Positions 53,344 to 62,510 of a stretch of DNA of 64,000 bases are shown here, one piece after another. The stretch is from Algoriphagus kandeliae. Its GTDB lineage: Bacteria > Bacteroidota > Bacteroidia > Cytophagales > Cyclobacteriaceae. Within the stretch, counting starts at the first letter, position 1. The number at the start of each line of letters is the position of its first letter. The stretch lies in contig NZ_SPSB01000002.1 in assembly GCF_004571135.1 (NCBI RefSeq), positions 186,001 through 250,000 of the forward strand. The letters run 5' to 3'. A program made the translations under genes and the position numbers. The notes beneath the pieces are model-generated. The model did not search any database. It had not been told where the DNA came from and saw nothing but the letters and a program-made list of their open reading frames with translations.

Positions 53344-55115
53344 GGCTTTTGCAATTTCAGCCATTCGGCCAAAAGAAAGAAATTATAGATGGTCAAAAAG
53401 TGCGTTCTAACATAATCTTGGGGTTTTGACAAAATAGTTTTCGTCGCCTCAGGCAAATCCTTTCTATAGTTAATTTCAAATTCCTGAACGGTAGAAAAGA
53501 TCCAAGATGAAAAATCATTTTTTTCACTCAGCCATTCCAAAAGAGGAAGTCCAAATCCCAATTTTTTGCGATCAGCTACCCAACCCAATTCTAAATCCTG
53601 CAAACTTTGACGAATCCACTTTTTCCCGATCAAGTCCTCCTCATTTTCAATTTGCTCCCAAAAGTTCATCATCTCCTGATCCAGATAAGGAGATCTGCCT
53701 TCGATCCCATGAGCCATCAAAGCATTGTCCTGAATTTTCAGGATATCCTGCACCAAGTAGATTTGTCGATCAAAATCAAGCATCTGCTTGTATAGGGGAA
53801 GCTTCTTTCGGAAAACCCGTTCATAGTCTTCAAACAAATCAGAAGAAAGCGTTTCTAAAGCTGAAAAATTCAAAAAAGTCTTCCTTGGATCAACATCGAT
53901 CCCAGAGAAAAACTTATTCCAATTTCTTCCAAAAGGTAATTTTCCGACAAAGGAAGGAATCTTTAACAAGAGCCCTTGATTTTTCAGGTAAGTATGAAAA
54001 GCCTTGTGTCGCTGATAGCCACCCCAAAGTTCATCAGCTCCAGCTCCAGAAATCAGCACTTTTACAGATTCTTTGGCTTTTTTTCCTATCAACCAAACTA
54101 AGAAACTCGCTGAATCCCCAACCGGATAATCCAAATTTTGAAGGTAATCTTCCCAATTTTCTCGAAAGATAGTACGATTAACTTCCACCGAAACCTGGTC
54201 AAAAGGAAGCTTCTTGTGAAGCCTCTTGACCGCTAAGCCATCATCATATTTCTTTTGGACAGCCTTTTCAAATTGAGCTGTAAAAGCTGGAAGAGGAACC
54301 CCCGTTTCATAATACCAAAGAGCATACAACAAGGTACTATCAGAACCTCCACTTAGGAGCATTCCCAAAGGAACATCAGCGTGAAATTGCTTCAGAACTG
54401 CATCCTTGAGCAGTTCAGTAAATCGGTTTTGGTTTTTCTCTTTTTCTAATGTTTTGTTCTTTGGAATATCATCCCAACGAAAGGCAGATTGATCCCGAAT
54501 GAGGCTAAAACGTGCTGGTTTCCATTCTTTAACTCCTTTGAAAAAAGTCTTGCCGGGCTGGGGGGTACGCAGGTAATGAAAATATTCAACCTGCACCATA
54601 TCCACAGCAGAACCTATCAACTTGGCAATTCCTCTGCTCTCTGAAGAAAGGAATAGTGAATCATGCGTTTGATGATAGTAAAGAGGCTTTTCGCCGTTTT
54701 TATCCCGAGCCACCAGAATATTTTGAGCAGACAAATCCACAAAAACCAAGGCAAACATTCCCTGAAGTTTCTCCAACCCAGCTGTACCAAAAATCTTAAG
54801 CCAGTGAAGAAGTACTTCCGTGTCAGATCGAGTGAAAAACTCAACCCCCATCTTTAGAAGGAGGTTTCGTAAATCCTGATAATTATAGATTTCCCCATTC
54901 CAAATTAGGAGATGATTTCCATCCGGAGACCAAAAAGGCTGATCCGCTTCTGGACCAGGGTGAAGAATTTTCAGCCGATTTACTCCAATCCAAATCCCCG
55001 GCCAAGGACTTAGCTTGTCCTCTTGGTCAGGGCCGCGATGCTTGGCACTGTCCATCAGGACGTTCAAAGCCTCTTCATTGGCTCCCTTTCCCCAAACAAC
55101 GTGGATTCCACACAT
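53340..55115 (-). CDS. asnB: Asparagine synthase (glutamine-hydrolysing), AsnB family
   Basis: The 591-residue protein begins MCGIHVVWG, so Cys2 is the N-terminal nucleophile of the glutamine amidotransferase domain (1-190). GEIYNYQDLR and GNHLLIWNGEIY are typical. The synthetase domain has the PP-loop LSGGSDST near residue 250 and SGAGADELWGGYQRH near 355. In this EPS context it may amidate a sugar carboxylate or an amino acid substituent rather than make free asparagine. It overlaps nth by one base and the GT4 gene by 4. Confidence 0.88.
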   Translation of the reverse strand: MCGIHVVWGKGANEEALNVLMDSAKHRGPDQEDKLSPWPGIWIGVNRLKILHPGPEADQPFWSPDGNHLLIWNGEIYNYQDLRNLLLKMGVEFFTRSDTEVLLHWLKIFGTAGLEKLQGMFALVFVDLSAQNILVARDKNGEKPLYYHQTHDSLFLSSESRGIAKLIGSAVDMVQVEYFHYLRTPQPGKTFFKGVKEWKPARFSLIRDQSAFRWDDIPKNKTLEKEKNQNRFTELLKDAVLKQFHADVPLGMLLSGGSDSTLLYALWYYETGVPLPAFTAQFEKAVQKKYDDGLAVKRLHKKLPFDQVSVEVNRTIFRENWEDYLQNLDYPVGDSASFLVWLIGKKAKESVKVLISGAGADELWGGYQRHKAFHTYLKNQGLLLKIPSFVGKLPFGRNWNKFFSGIDVDPRKTFLNFSALETLSSDLFEDYERVFRKKLPLYKQMLDFDRQIYLVQDILKIQDNALMAHGIEGRSPYLDQEMMNFWEQIENEEDLIGKKWIRQSLQDLELGWVADRKKLGFGLPLLEWLSEKNDFSSWIFSTVQEFEINYRKDLPEATKTILSKPQDYVRTHFLTIYNFFLLAEWLKLQKP

Positions 55116-55786
55116 TAGCTTTTGGTTTTTTTGGCCGGTTTCAAACCGTGCTGCTTTTCATAATAACGGCAGAAATAAGAAATTTTACATTCCTCACATT
55201 TAGGTTTACGGGCTAAGCAAGTATAGCGTCCATGTAAAATCAACCAATGATGAGCCTGATGAATAAATTCTTTAGGAATATGCTTGACCAATTGCTTCTC
55301 CACTTCCAGTGGGGTTTTAGCGGACATGGGAACAAGACCCAAGCGCTTGGAAACACGGAATACATGGGTATCCACCGCCATATTGGGCTGCTGCCAAACC
55401 ACGGAGGTAATCACGTTGGCTGTCTTTCGACCTACGCCCGGAAGTTTGATTAAATCCGCTACCGTATCCGGAACTTCAGAATTGAAATCCTCGACCAACA
55501 TCTTTCCCAACCCGAGTAAATGTTTGGTTTTGTTATTCGGATATGAGACTGTTTTGATATAGGGAAAAAGCTCATCAAAATTTGATGCAGCCAAATGTTC
55601 TGGGGTAGGAAAATCCCGAAACAAGGCAGGAGTCACCATATTAATCCGTTTATCCGTGCATTGAGCAGAGAGGACTACCGCTATGAGTAACTGGAACGGA
55701 TTCTCGTACTCAAGCTCCGTTTCTGCCACCGGCATATTTTTAGAAAAGTAATCGATAAAGGCTTGATAGCGCTCTTTTTTAAGCAT
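55115..55786 (-). CDS. nth: Endonuclease III (DNA glycosylase/AP lyase)
   Basis: The 223-residue protein has the HhH motif LPGVGRKTANVI with catalytic Lys near 118, the catalytic Asp in VDTHVFRVSKRLGL near 138, and a C-terminal 4Fe-4S loop C-x6-C-x2-C-x5-C (CLARKPKCEECKISYFC). All active-site and cluster residues are present. It removes oxidised pyrimidines in base-excision repair. It is a housekeeping gene placed at the head of the asnB/EPS run; its stop overlaps the asnB start (TAATG). The tail is Lys-rich. Confidence 0.93.
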   Translation of the reverse strand: MLKKERYQAFIDYFSKNMPVAETELEYENPFQLLIAVVLSAQCTDKRINMVTPALFRDFPTPEHLAASNFDELFPYIKTVSYPNNKTKHLLGLGKMLVEDFNSEVPDTVADLIKLPGVGRKTANVITSVVWQQPNMAVDTHVFRVSKRLGLVPMSAKTPLEVEKQLVKHIPKEFIHQAHHWLILHGRYTCLARKPKCEECKISYFCRYYEKQHGLKPAKKTKS

Positions 55787-55884
55787 GAATTTTAAACTTG
55801 GATTGGGAGATGAAGATAATTAATATTAAAGGATTCAAGCGTCGAAAAATGGAAAAATCCTCTGATCAAAAGCTCTCTAACACT

Positions 55885-57009
55885 ATGAAAAACCTTTCAT
55901 TATTTTGCTTCCTGATTCTTTTTCTCTCCGGTTTTCAAACTGTTCAAGGACAAAGCAGACCCAGAGAACTTGGTGTTCCATTTGGGGTTTTAGCGCCTGG
56001 AAAATTAAATGCCATCACAGATGTGGCTGGAGTGAAAGTCGGGCATTTCACAAAGATCGAAGGAGACTCCATTCGAACGGGAGTAACGGCCATTTTAGCT
56101 CATGGAGGAAATATTTTTCAGGAAAAAGTACCTGCAGCGATCTATGTTGGCAATGGATTTGGAAAACTCGCAGGCATCACTCAAGTACAGGAATTAGGTT
56201 TATTAGAAAGCCCAATTATTCTAACCAATACCTTATCCGTTGCCGCGGGAATTGAAGGCGCTGTTCGCTATACACTAAATCAATCCGGAAATGAGTCGGT
56301 GCAATCCGTGAATGCTGTAGTAGGAGAAACTAATGATGGCTTTCTAAATGATATTCGGGGAATGCATATTTCTCCCGAAGAAGTCATAGCAACTATTCAA
56401 GCTGCCAAGGAGGATCTTGTACAAGAAGGAAACATAGGAGCAGGAACGGGTACTATTTGTTTTGGTTGGAAAGGAGGGATAGGAACAGCTTCCAGAAAAC
56501 TACCTGAATCACTTGGAGGATACACAGTTGGTGTTTTGGTTCAAAGCAATTTTGGTGGAAACCTTCAAATTGGTGGAGTTCCAGTAGGTGAAAAACTTGA
56601 GAAATATCCCTTCCGGAATGCGATCGAAAAAGCAGATGGCAGTTGCATGATTGTGGTGGCTACCGATGCCCCTGTCCTATCTAGAAATTTGGAGCGGATG
56701 GCCAAAAGAGCCATGATGGGTTTGGCAAAAACAGGAGGAATTGCCTCGAATGGTTCGGGAGATTATGTAATTTCTTTCTCAACTGCCGAATCACTACGCT
56801 CTGCCTATTCTGCTAAATCGGGGGAATTGGAACAAGCTGAAATTCTACGAAATGACGACATGAGTGCCCTTTTCATGGCTGTCATAGAAGCGACGGAAGA
56901 AGCAATTATCAATTCACTTTTTGCAGCAGAAACAATGGAAGGAAAGCAAGGTCGAACCGTTGAAGCTTTGCCCAAAGAGCAGGTGTTGGAATGGATTAAT
57001 AAGCAATAA
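55885..57009 (+). CDS. P1 family peptidase (DmpA/BapA-like, Ntn-hydrolase-like), secreted
   Basis: From ATG 55885 the protein has 374 residues with a signal peptide (MKNLSLFCFLILFLSGFQTV, cleavage after QGQ). Hallmarks of the self-processing P1/S58 family are GKLNAITDVAGVKVGH, an NAVVGETNDGFLND loop, GTGTICFGWKGG, LVQSNFGG, and a Gly-Ser in ADGSCMIVVATDAP, where the beta chain with its N-terminal nucleophile would start after autocleavage (position from memory of DmpA). It is probably an aminopeptidase active on small beta- or D-amino peptides. The upstream in-frame start at 55798 is less likely. Confidence 0.85.
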   Translation: MKNLSLFCFLILFLSGFQTVQGQSRPRELGVPFGVLAPGKLNAITDVAGVKVGHFTKIEGDSIRTGVTAILAHGGNIFQEKVPAAIYVGNGFGKLAGITQVQELGLLESPIILTNTLSVAAGIEGAVRYTLNQSGNESVQSVNAVVGETNDGFLNDIRGMHISPEEVIATIQAAKEDLVQEGNIGAGTGTICFGWKGGIGTASRKLPESLGGYTVGVLVQSNFGGNLQIGGVPVGEKLEKYPFRNAIEKADGSCMIVVATDAPVLSRNLERMAKRAMMGLAKTGGIASNGSGDYVISFSTAESLRSAYSAKSGELEQAEILRNDDMSALFMAVIEATEEAIINSLFAAETMEGKQGRTVEALPKEQVLEWINKQ

Positions 57010-57163
57010 TTTTTTTCCTCATAAATCCATTTTGTAAACCTATCCCTAACTTTCTTTTTGAAAAACGAAGTTTTTTTCAGATCATTAATAATTATGACGA
57101 ATTTCAAATTGCTCAGGATATCGTCATCAAATCTTTTTTCTTTTTCTAATCTCAATTCAAAGA

Positions 57164-58939
57164 ATGGAAAATTTTAATACCCAATATCATAACCTTTTTC
57201 ATAGGCTTTTTGGAGGAATGGATGACTCCATGCTGGATCAGATTTTTGAAATTGGGACTAAAAAAGTATTAAATACAAGTGAATATCTTTTTCATCAAGG
57301 AGAAGCCCAAAATGTACTTTACATTGTCCTATCCGGCAGACTTCGAGCTATTAAAGAAGACCCAAATGAAACTCGAATTTTGGGAGATATTGGTCAAGGT
57401 GAGCCCGTGGGAGAATTTGCTCTTTTTACAAATGAACCTCGAATGGCTTCGGTTTTAGCCATCAGAAAATCCACGGTTTTAGAGTTTACGCAAGAAGAAT
57501 ATCAAATCCTTGTTTCCAAAAATCCCGCCTTAGCTACTTCCCTGACCAATTTTGTCATTCAACGATTAAGGCGGAATACTTTTCAACAGAATAAAACTGC
57601 CCCTCCAAAAAATATCGCATTAATAAACCTGCAATCCGACTTGGATCTCAGTCCATGGACAAATGGCATGCAGGCTTATTTTGATGAAATGAAAGTTCCT
57701 GTTCGCGTTTATGATTTTGAATCTCAATCTGAACTTCACGATGATGAGTTTTTCGATTCCCTCGAAGAACACGAAGGTCTCAATATTCTAGTTTGTGATG
57801 ATGAGCAACCGGATTGGTCGCATCAATGCCTGGTCTATGCGGATTTGGTCATTTTGGCAACTCCTTTTGATTCAAGCAAAAAAATTCGTCCGATTGAAAA
57901 GGAATTGAAGCTTTATGAGAGGAATATTCTGAACAAGAAGATTTACCTTCTTTTGCTTCACGATGAAAATCCCACCATGCCATCAGGTACGGAAAAATGG
58001 TTGAAAAACCGCTCTATCCAGCTTCATATCCACCTTCGAAAAGGACATGAAAAAGATACTGCTAGATTTTGCCGAATTATTACTAATCAAGCAATTGGAC
58101 TTGTATTAGGTGGTGGCGGTGCAAAGGGCTATGCGCATATTGGGGTAGTCAAAGCAATGCAAGAACGGGGAATCGAAATTGATTTCTTGGGAGGAACCAG
58201 TGCCGGAGCTATTTACGGTGTAACCATGAGTTTCTTTGATTTTGATTTCAAAAAGATCGAAAAAAGTATTTCTGATTCTGTCAAAGCACAATTGACTTCC
58301 AATGATCTCACGCTCCCTTTGGTTTCTTTTCTATCAGGGAAGAAAGTCATTCGGTTTATCAAAGAATTGTTTGGCAGCAGCCATATGGATGACATCTGGG
58401 TTAATTCATATTGTGTATCTACCAATTTTTCCAAAGCAGCTATGAAAATCCATGATCATGGTCTTCTTTGGAAACAATTAGCTGCAAGTATGGCCATCCC
58501 TGGTGTTTTCCCTCCAGTTGTCATTGATCAATATCTCCATGTAGATGGGGCCGTAATGGATAATTTGCCCATCGAACCTATGTATCGATTTCCTGTCTCC
58601 AAAATCATAGCCGTATCCCTATCAGGTTTGCCTGAACGCAAGGTAAACTATGAAGAAGCTCCTTCCGGCTGGGGACTACTTTGGGATAAAATCCTCCGGA
58701 AAAAACGCTATAAAATCCCTTCTGTAGGATCTCTGATTATAAATTCATTAACACTAAACAGTCTTCAAAAACAAGAAGTCACCAAACAAAAGGTCTCTCA
58801 TTATTTTGAATTGAACCTGAAAGGGGTGGGATTTATGGATGATAAAAAATGGAAACAAATCCTTAAGAAAGGTTACGACCAAATGGTGGATTATTTAGAT
58901 ACCTTACCTGAGGATGAACGTTTTTGGAATAAAAAATAA
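57164..58939 (+). CDS. cNMP-binding domain patatin-like phospholipase (NTE-like)
   Basis: The 591-residue protein has an N-terminal cyclic-nucleotide-binding domain (about 20-135) with GEFALFTNEPRMASVLA near 85. A linker domain follows, then a patatin domain (about 310-500) with GLVLGGGGAKGYAHIG (oxyanion), GGTSAG (nucleophile Ser) and the DGAVMDNLP aspartate. It is a lysophospholipase/esterase of the neuropathy-target-esterase type; bacterial members are membrane-associated. It is monocistronic and ends at a strong hairpin. The typical cAMP-binding Arg is not clearly resolved in the phosphate cassette. Confidence 0.88.
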   Translation: MENFNTQYHNLFHRLFGGMDDSMLDQIFEIGTKKVLNTSEYLFHQGEAQNVLYIVLSGRLRAIKEDPNETRILGDIGQGEPVGEFALFTNEPRMASVLAIRKSTVLEFTQEEYQILVSKNPALATSLTNFVIQRLRRNTFQQNKTAPPKNIALINLQSDLDLSPWTNGMQAYFDEMKVPVRVYDFESQSELHDDEFFDSLEEHEGLNILVCDDEQPDWSHQCLVYADLVILATPFDSSKKIRPIEKELKLYERNILNKKIYLLLLHDENPTMPSGTEKWLKNRSIQLHIHLRKGHEKDTARFCRIITNQAIGLVLGGGGAKGYAHIGVVKAMQERGIEIDFLGGTSAGAIYGVTMSFFDFDFKKIEKSISDSVKAQLTSNDLTLPLVSFLSGKKVIRFIKELFGSSHMDDIWVNSYCVSTNFSKAAMKIHDHGLLWKQLAASMAIPGVFPPVVIDQYLHVDGAVMDNLPIEPMYRFPVSKIIAVSLSGLPERKVNYEEAPSGWGLLWDKILRKKRYKIPSVGSLIINSLTLNSLQKQEVTKQKVSHYFELNLKGVGFMDDKKWKQILKKGYDQMVDYLDTLPEDERFWNKK

Positions 58940-58954
58940 AGAAGGATTATAATC

Positions 58955-58990
58955 AAAAAAGGACTCCAAATTATTTCGGAGTCCTTTCTT
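58955..58990. terminator. Bidirectional rho-independent terminator
   Basis: A perfect 10-bp stem (AAAGGACTCC at 58958-58967 with GGAGTCCTTT at 58978-58987) with a 10-base loop has an A-run before and a T-run after. It lies between the convergent patatin and acyl-CoA dehydrogenase genes and can stop transcription from both sides. Confidence 0.8.
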
Positions 58991-59010
58991 ACTTTATCAA
59001 ACTTCAGTTT

Positions 59011-60804
59011 TTAAAAAGGATACTTTCCTTGTTCGATCATGAAATCTGCAATTTGTCTTCGAAGTTCTTTGGTATTGATCAGATCCATTTTTGTAAATCT
59101 CTTCAATCCCATCAACATCACTTTTTGTTCATCTCCCTTAGTGAAAGAAGCAATAGCTTCCTTCGCTGCAGCATTGATTTTGTCTACTGCTTCGGAAAGA
59201 TAAACCTGAGACATAGCAATCTGATGCTTGCATGCTTCCTCTCCTTTGATGCTTACCAATTTTTCTGTACGAAGAATAGCTGATTCAGCCGCATAGATTT
59301 CAATCATCACATCAGCCAAATTCATCATGACTTCCTGCTCATCTTCTATTCGGTCTTGGAGTGCCATAGCTGCTTTTCCACCGACCATCAAGAACACCTT
59401 CTTCAACTTTTTCAATACTTCTTTTTCAGCGGCAAAAAGTTCGGAAGTATCTACAGTGTCAAATGATGGAACAGCTGTCAATTCATTAGCCACCGCCATA
59501 GCAGGTTCAAATAAATTGATCTCGCCTTTCATGGCTCTTTTCAGCAACATCCCAACCATCAGCATGCGGTTGATTTCATTGGTACCTTCATAGATTCTAG
59601 CAATTCGGGCATCACGATATGCTCTCTCCATCGGTGCTTCTGCGGAATAACCCATTCCTCCGTAAACCTGAACACCTTGGTCAACTACGTAGTCTAAAAC
59701 CTCGGAACCGTGAACTTTGGCAATTGCTGCTTCGATCGCAAACTGCTCCAATGCTTTTAATTTAGCATCCGCATCAGACATGCCTTCTGCGGCCAAAGCA
59801 TCCATGCGGTCTTCAATATCCTGTCCTGCTCGATAGCAAAGTGATTCGGAAACATAAGATCGGACTGCCATTTCAGCAAGCATTCGTTTTACTGCACCAA
59901 AAGAGTTGATGCTCGTTCCAAATTGCTTTCGCTCAGTAGAATACTTGATGGCATGGGAAGTTACCGTACGAACTCCTCCCAAAACACCTGCTCCTAGTTT
60001 GACACGGCCAATATTGAGGATATTCACTGCAATCTTGAACCCATTTTGTCTTTCTGAAAGCATATTTTCCACCGGAACAGGACAATCATTGAAGAAGACC
60101 TGACGGGTAGAAGATCCTTTGATACCCATTTTGCGCTCTTCCTCATTCATGGTGATTCCACCAAACGTCTTTTCGACGATGAATGCTGTTAGGTTTTTGT
60201 CATCCTCAATCTTAGCGAAAACAATGAATAGATCTGCAAATCCAGCATTGGAAATCCACATTTTCTGGCCATTGATCAGGTAGTGTTTTCCATCTGCAGA
60301 AAGGGTTGCTTTAGTTTTTCCACTGTTGGCATCAGAGCCTGCATCTGGCTCGGTCAAGCAATAACAAGCAGCCCACTCACCAGTAGCTAGTTTGGGTAAG
60401 TATTTTTGCTTTTGCTCTTCGGTGCCGTAATACAAAATCGGCAAGGTTCCAATTCCGGTATGTGCCCCATAAGTAGTCGAAAAAGATCCAGCAGCTCCGA
60501 TAATATCAGCAATCAACATGGAAGTATTGAAGCTCATTCCCAATCCCCCATACTCTTCAGGAACGGATACACCCAAAAGACCTAATTCTCCAGCCTTCTT
60601 GAAAATGGAAGGAACCAAATCCGGATTTTTCATGCTGTCGATTTCCTCGATATTCGGTGTAATCTCTGTGTCGATGAAATCCTGACATGCCTGAGCCATC
60701 ATTTTTTGCTCTTCTGTAAACTGCTCCGGAATGAAAACGTCCTGTGCGTCTGTCTCCCGAATGAGGAACTCTCCTCCTTGGATTGATTTAGATAGAGTTG
60801 TCAT
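59011..60804 (-). CDS. Acyl-CoA dehydrogenase (long form, FadE/VLCAD-like)
   Basis: The 597-residue flavoenzyme has GGLGMSFNTSMLIADI and CLTEPDAGSDANSGKT (FAD/substrate) motifs, then VYGGMGYSAEAPMERAYRD and IYEGTNEINRMLM with the catalytic Glu in the family's usual place. A C-terminal extension of about 150 residues makes it longer than short/medium-chain enzymes and is typical of the long-chain form in Bacteroidota. It oxidises acyl-CoA to trans-2-enoyl-CoA. It is the third gene of the minus-strand beta-oxidation cluster, 68 bp after the thiolase gene. Confidence 0.92.
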   Translation of the reverse strand: MTTLSKSIQGGEFLIRETDAQDVFIPEQFTEEQKMMAQACQDFIDTEITPNIEEIDSMKNPDLVPSIFKKAGELGLLGVSVPEEYGGLGMSFNTSMLIADIIGAAGSFSTTYGAHTGIGTLPILYYGTEEQKQKYLPKLATGEWAACYCLTEPDAGSDANSGKTKATLSADGKHYLINGQKMWISNAGFADLFIVFAKIEDDKNLTAFIVEKTFGGITMNEEERKMGIKGSSTRQVFFNDCPVPVENMLSERQNGFKIAVNILNIGRVKLGAGVLGGVRTVTSHAIKYSTERKQFGTSINSFGAVKRMLAEMAVRSYVSESLCYRAGQDIEDRMDALAAEGMSDADAKLKALEQFAIEAAIAKVHGSEVLDYVVDQGVQVYGGMGYSAEAPMERAYRDARIARIYEGTNEINRMLMVGMLLKRAMKGEINLFEPAMAVANELTAVPSFDTVDTSELFAAEKEVLKKLKKVFLMVGGKAAMALQDRIEDEQEVMMNLADVMIEIYAAESAILRTEKLVSIKGEEACKHQIAMSQVYLSEAVDKINAAAKEAIASFTKGDEQKVMLMGLKRFTKMDLINTKELRRQIADFMIEQGKYPF

Positions 60805-60872
60805 TTTGATAAATTGTCTTGTTCTTAATTATTCGATGTTTTGAAAAATGAAAGCTGATCTTCCAGGTTTAT

Positions 60873-62048
60873 TTATTTCAATAATTCAAAGATTCCAGCT
60901 ACCCCTTGGCCACCGCCTACACAAGCTGTCACCATTCCATACTTTTTATTTCTTCTCCTTAATTCATTGAATAGCTGAACAGAAAGCTTGGCACCTGTAC
61001 AACCTAACGGGTGACCCAATGCCACCGCACCACCATTGACATTTAGGATATCTTCATTGAGATCCAACGCCTTGATCACTGCTAATGCTTGGGCGGCAAA
61101 AGCTTCATTTAATTCAATCAAATCAATATCATTCAAGGAAAGACCTGCTTGCTTCAATGCCTTTGGAACAGCTTCTTTCGGTCCAATTCCCATGATTCTC
61201 GGATCTACGCCCGCTACGCTATAGGACATCATTCGAGCCACCGGCTCCAAATTCAATGATTTCATCAAACGCTCAGACATGACAACTACAAAAGCTGCTC
61301 CATCTGAAGTTTGAGAAGAATTACCTGCGGTCACTTGCCCACCCATTTTGAAGGCTGGCTTCAAATTGGCCAAAACTTCTTTGGTCGTTCCTGCCCGTGG
61401 ACCTTCGTCCGTGTCAACCACAAATTTTCGGGTTTTACGCTTTCCTTTTTCATCCAGATAAGTTTCTTCGACTTCGACCGGAACGATCTCATCTTTGAAT
61501 TTTCCAGCTTGGATAGCTGCCAAAGCACGTTCATGGGATCTTACAGAAAAAGCATCTGCTTCTTCTCGAGTGATATTATAATCTTTGGCCAATTCTTCAG
61601 CTGTCAATCCCATGCTCAGGTAGTAGCTAGGTGTCTGAGAGGCAATCTTCCAGTTTAGGGCGGTCTTATATCCCATCATCGGTAGCAAAGACATGGATTC
61701 TGTACCTCCGGCGATAATGCAATCAGCCATTCCCGCTTTTATTTTTCCAACAGCAAGAGCAATCGCTTCCAAGCCAGAACCGCAGTATCGGTTCATCACA
61801 AAACCAGGATTATCGATACCCAATGCTAGCAAGGAAATCATTCTTCCCATTTGCATTCCTTGTTCTGCTTCAGGGATAGCGTTTCCAACAATCAGGTCAT
61901 CGACCATACTCGCTTCCAAGCCGGGAGTATTTGCTACCAAGTACTTAATTACATCGGCTGCCAAATCATCTGGTCGATAAAATCGAAACCCTCCTTTTTT
62001 GGCTTTTCCTACAGCTGATCTATATCCGTTAATTATATATGCGTCCAT
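60873..62048 (-). CDS. fadA: Acetyl-CoA C-acyltransferase (thiolase)
   Basis: From ATG 62048 (complement) the protein has 391 residues, the family's standard length; the longer frame to 62117 is not used. Catalytic residues are present: nucleophile Cys in NRYCGSGLEAIA near 90, VNGGAVALGHPLGCTG with the His, and CVGGGQGVAG near the C-terminus. It cleaves 3-ketoacyl-CoA with CoA. It sits between the fadB-like and acyl-CoA dehydrogenase genes but is separated from fadB by the four-helix-bundle ORF. Confidence 0.92.
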   Translation of the reverse strand: MDAYIINGYRSAVGKAKKGGFRFYRPDDLAADVIKYLVANTPGLEASMVDDLIVGNAIPEAEQGMQMGRMISLLALGIDNPGFVMNRYCGSGLEAIALAVGKIKAGMADCIIAGGTESMSLLPMMGYKTALNWKIASQTPSYYLSMGLTAEELAKDYNITREEADAFSVRSHERALAAIQAGKFKDEIVPVEVEETYLDEKGKRKTRKFVVDTDEGPRAGTTKEVLANLKPAFKMGGQVTAGNSSQTSDGAAFVVVMSERLMKSLNLEPVARMMSYSVAGVDPRIMGIGPKEAVPKALKQAGLSLNDIDLIELNEAFAAQALAVIKALDLNEDILNVNGGAVALGHPLGCTGAKLSVQLFNELRRRNKKYGMVTACVGGGQGVAGIFELLK

Positions 62049-62076
62049 TATTTTGTATTTAATTAATAATTGATTT

Positions 62077-62088
62077 GTATCTAGTATC
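62077..62088. repeat. GATACTAG-type repeat beside four-helix-bundle ORF
   Basis: GTATCTAGTATC at 62077-62088 is an inverted copy of the unit in the cluster at 62482-62510 on the other side of the ORF. Both flanks of the four-helix-bundle gene thus carry related GATACTAG/CTAGATAC words. Copy number elsewhere in the genome is unknown. Confidence 0.45.
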
Positions 62089-62100
62089 AAGATTTGAGAA

Positions 62101-62460
62101 TCAAGACTTTGCCTCAATAGAAGATTTTAAACCCATAATCATTTTCTGAATTTCAGAAAGGTCAGATTCAAGTTCTCTTGCAGTTGTATTGTCAAGAATT
62201 CCAATTCTTTCTGAAATAATCATTTGGGTTTCCAACTCAAAACTTTCACCGAGACTAACCTCAAGTGAGTTTACAAATGATTTATTCGAAGTTTTTGCAC
62301 ATCCTTCAGCAATATTTGAAGGAATAGAAACCCCAGCCCTGCGCATTTGAGAAATAAGTCCAAACTTCTCTTCATTGGGATAGGACTTTGTAACTGAATA
62401 AATCTTCACAGCCATATCTACTGATTTTTGCCAAACTTTGAGTTCTTTAAAATTGTGCAT
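62101..62460 (-). CDS. Four-helix-bundle protein (S23 / 23S rRNA intervening-sequence protein family)
   Basis: From ATG 62460 (complement) the protein has 119 residues. It opens MHNFKELKVWQKSVDMAVKI and has the diagnostic QMRRAGVSIPSNIAEG and SLGESFELETQM segments of the S23/four-helix-bundle family. Members occur within 23S rRNA insertions and as free-standing Bacteroidota genes; a function is not established. It interrupts the fadB-fadA pair and is flanked by short GATACTAG-like repeats, which suggests a recently mobile insertion. The upstream extension to 62571 overlaps fadB and is not used. Confidence 0.87.
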   Translation of the reverse strand: MHNFKELKVWQKSVDMAVKIYSVTKSYPNEEKFGLISQMRRAGVSIPSNIAEGCAKTSNKSFVNSLEVSLGESFELETQMIISERIGILDNTTARELESDLSEIQKMIMGLKSSIEAKS

Positions 62461-62481
62461 AGTCCAAATTTTTAAATACTC

Positions 62482-62510
62482 GATACTTGCTTCTAGATAC
62501 CTGATACTAG
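62482..62510. repeat. GATACTTG/CTAGATAC/GATACTAG repeat cluster
   Basis: Three related 8-10-base words (GATACTTG, TCTAGATAC, CTGATACTAG) lie in 29 bases immediately upstream of the four-helix-bundle gene. An inverted copy lies downstream of it at 62077-62088. Confidence 0.45.

Noticed and set aside
62101..62460. 23S rRNA intervening sequence
   Set aside because: No rRNA sequence surrounds the four-helix-bundle ORF; it lies between protein genes.
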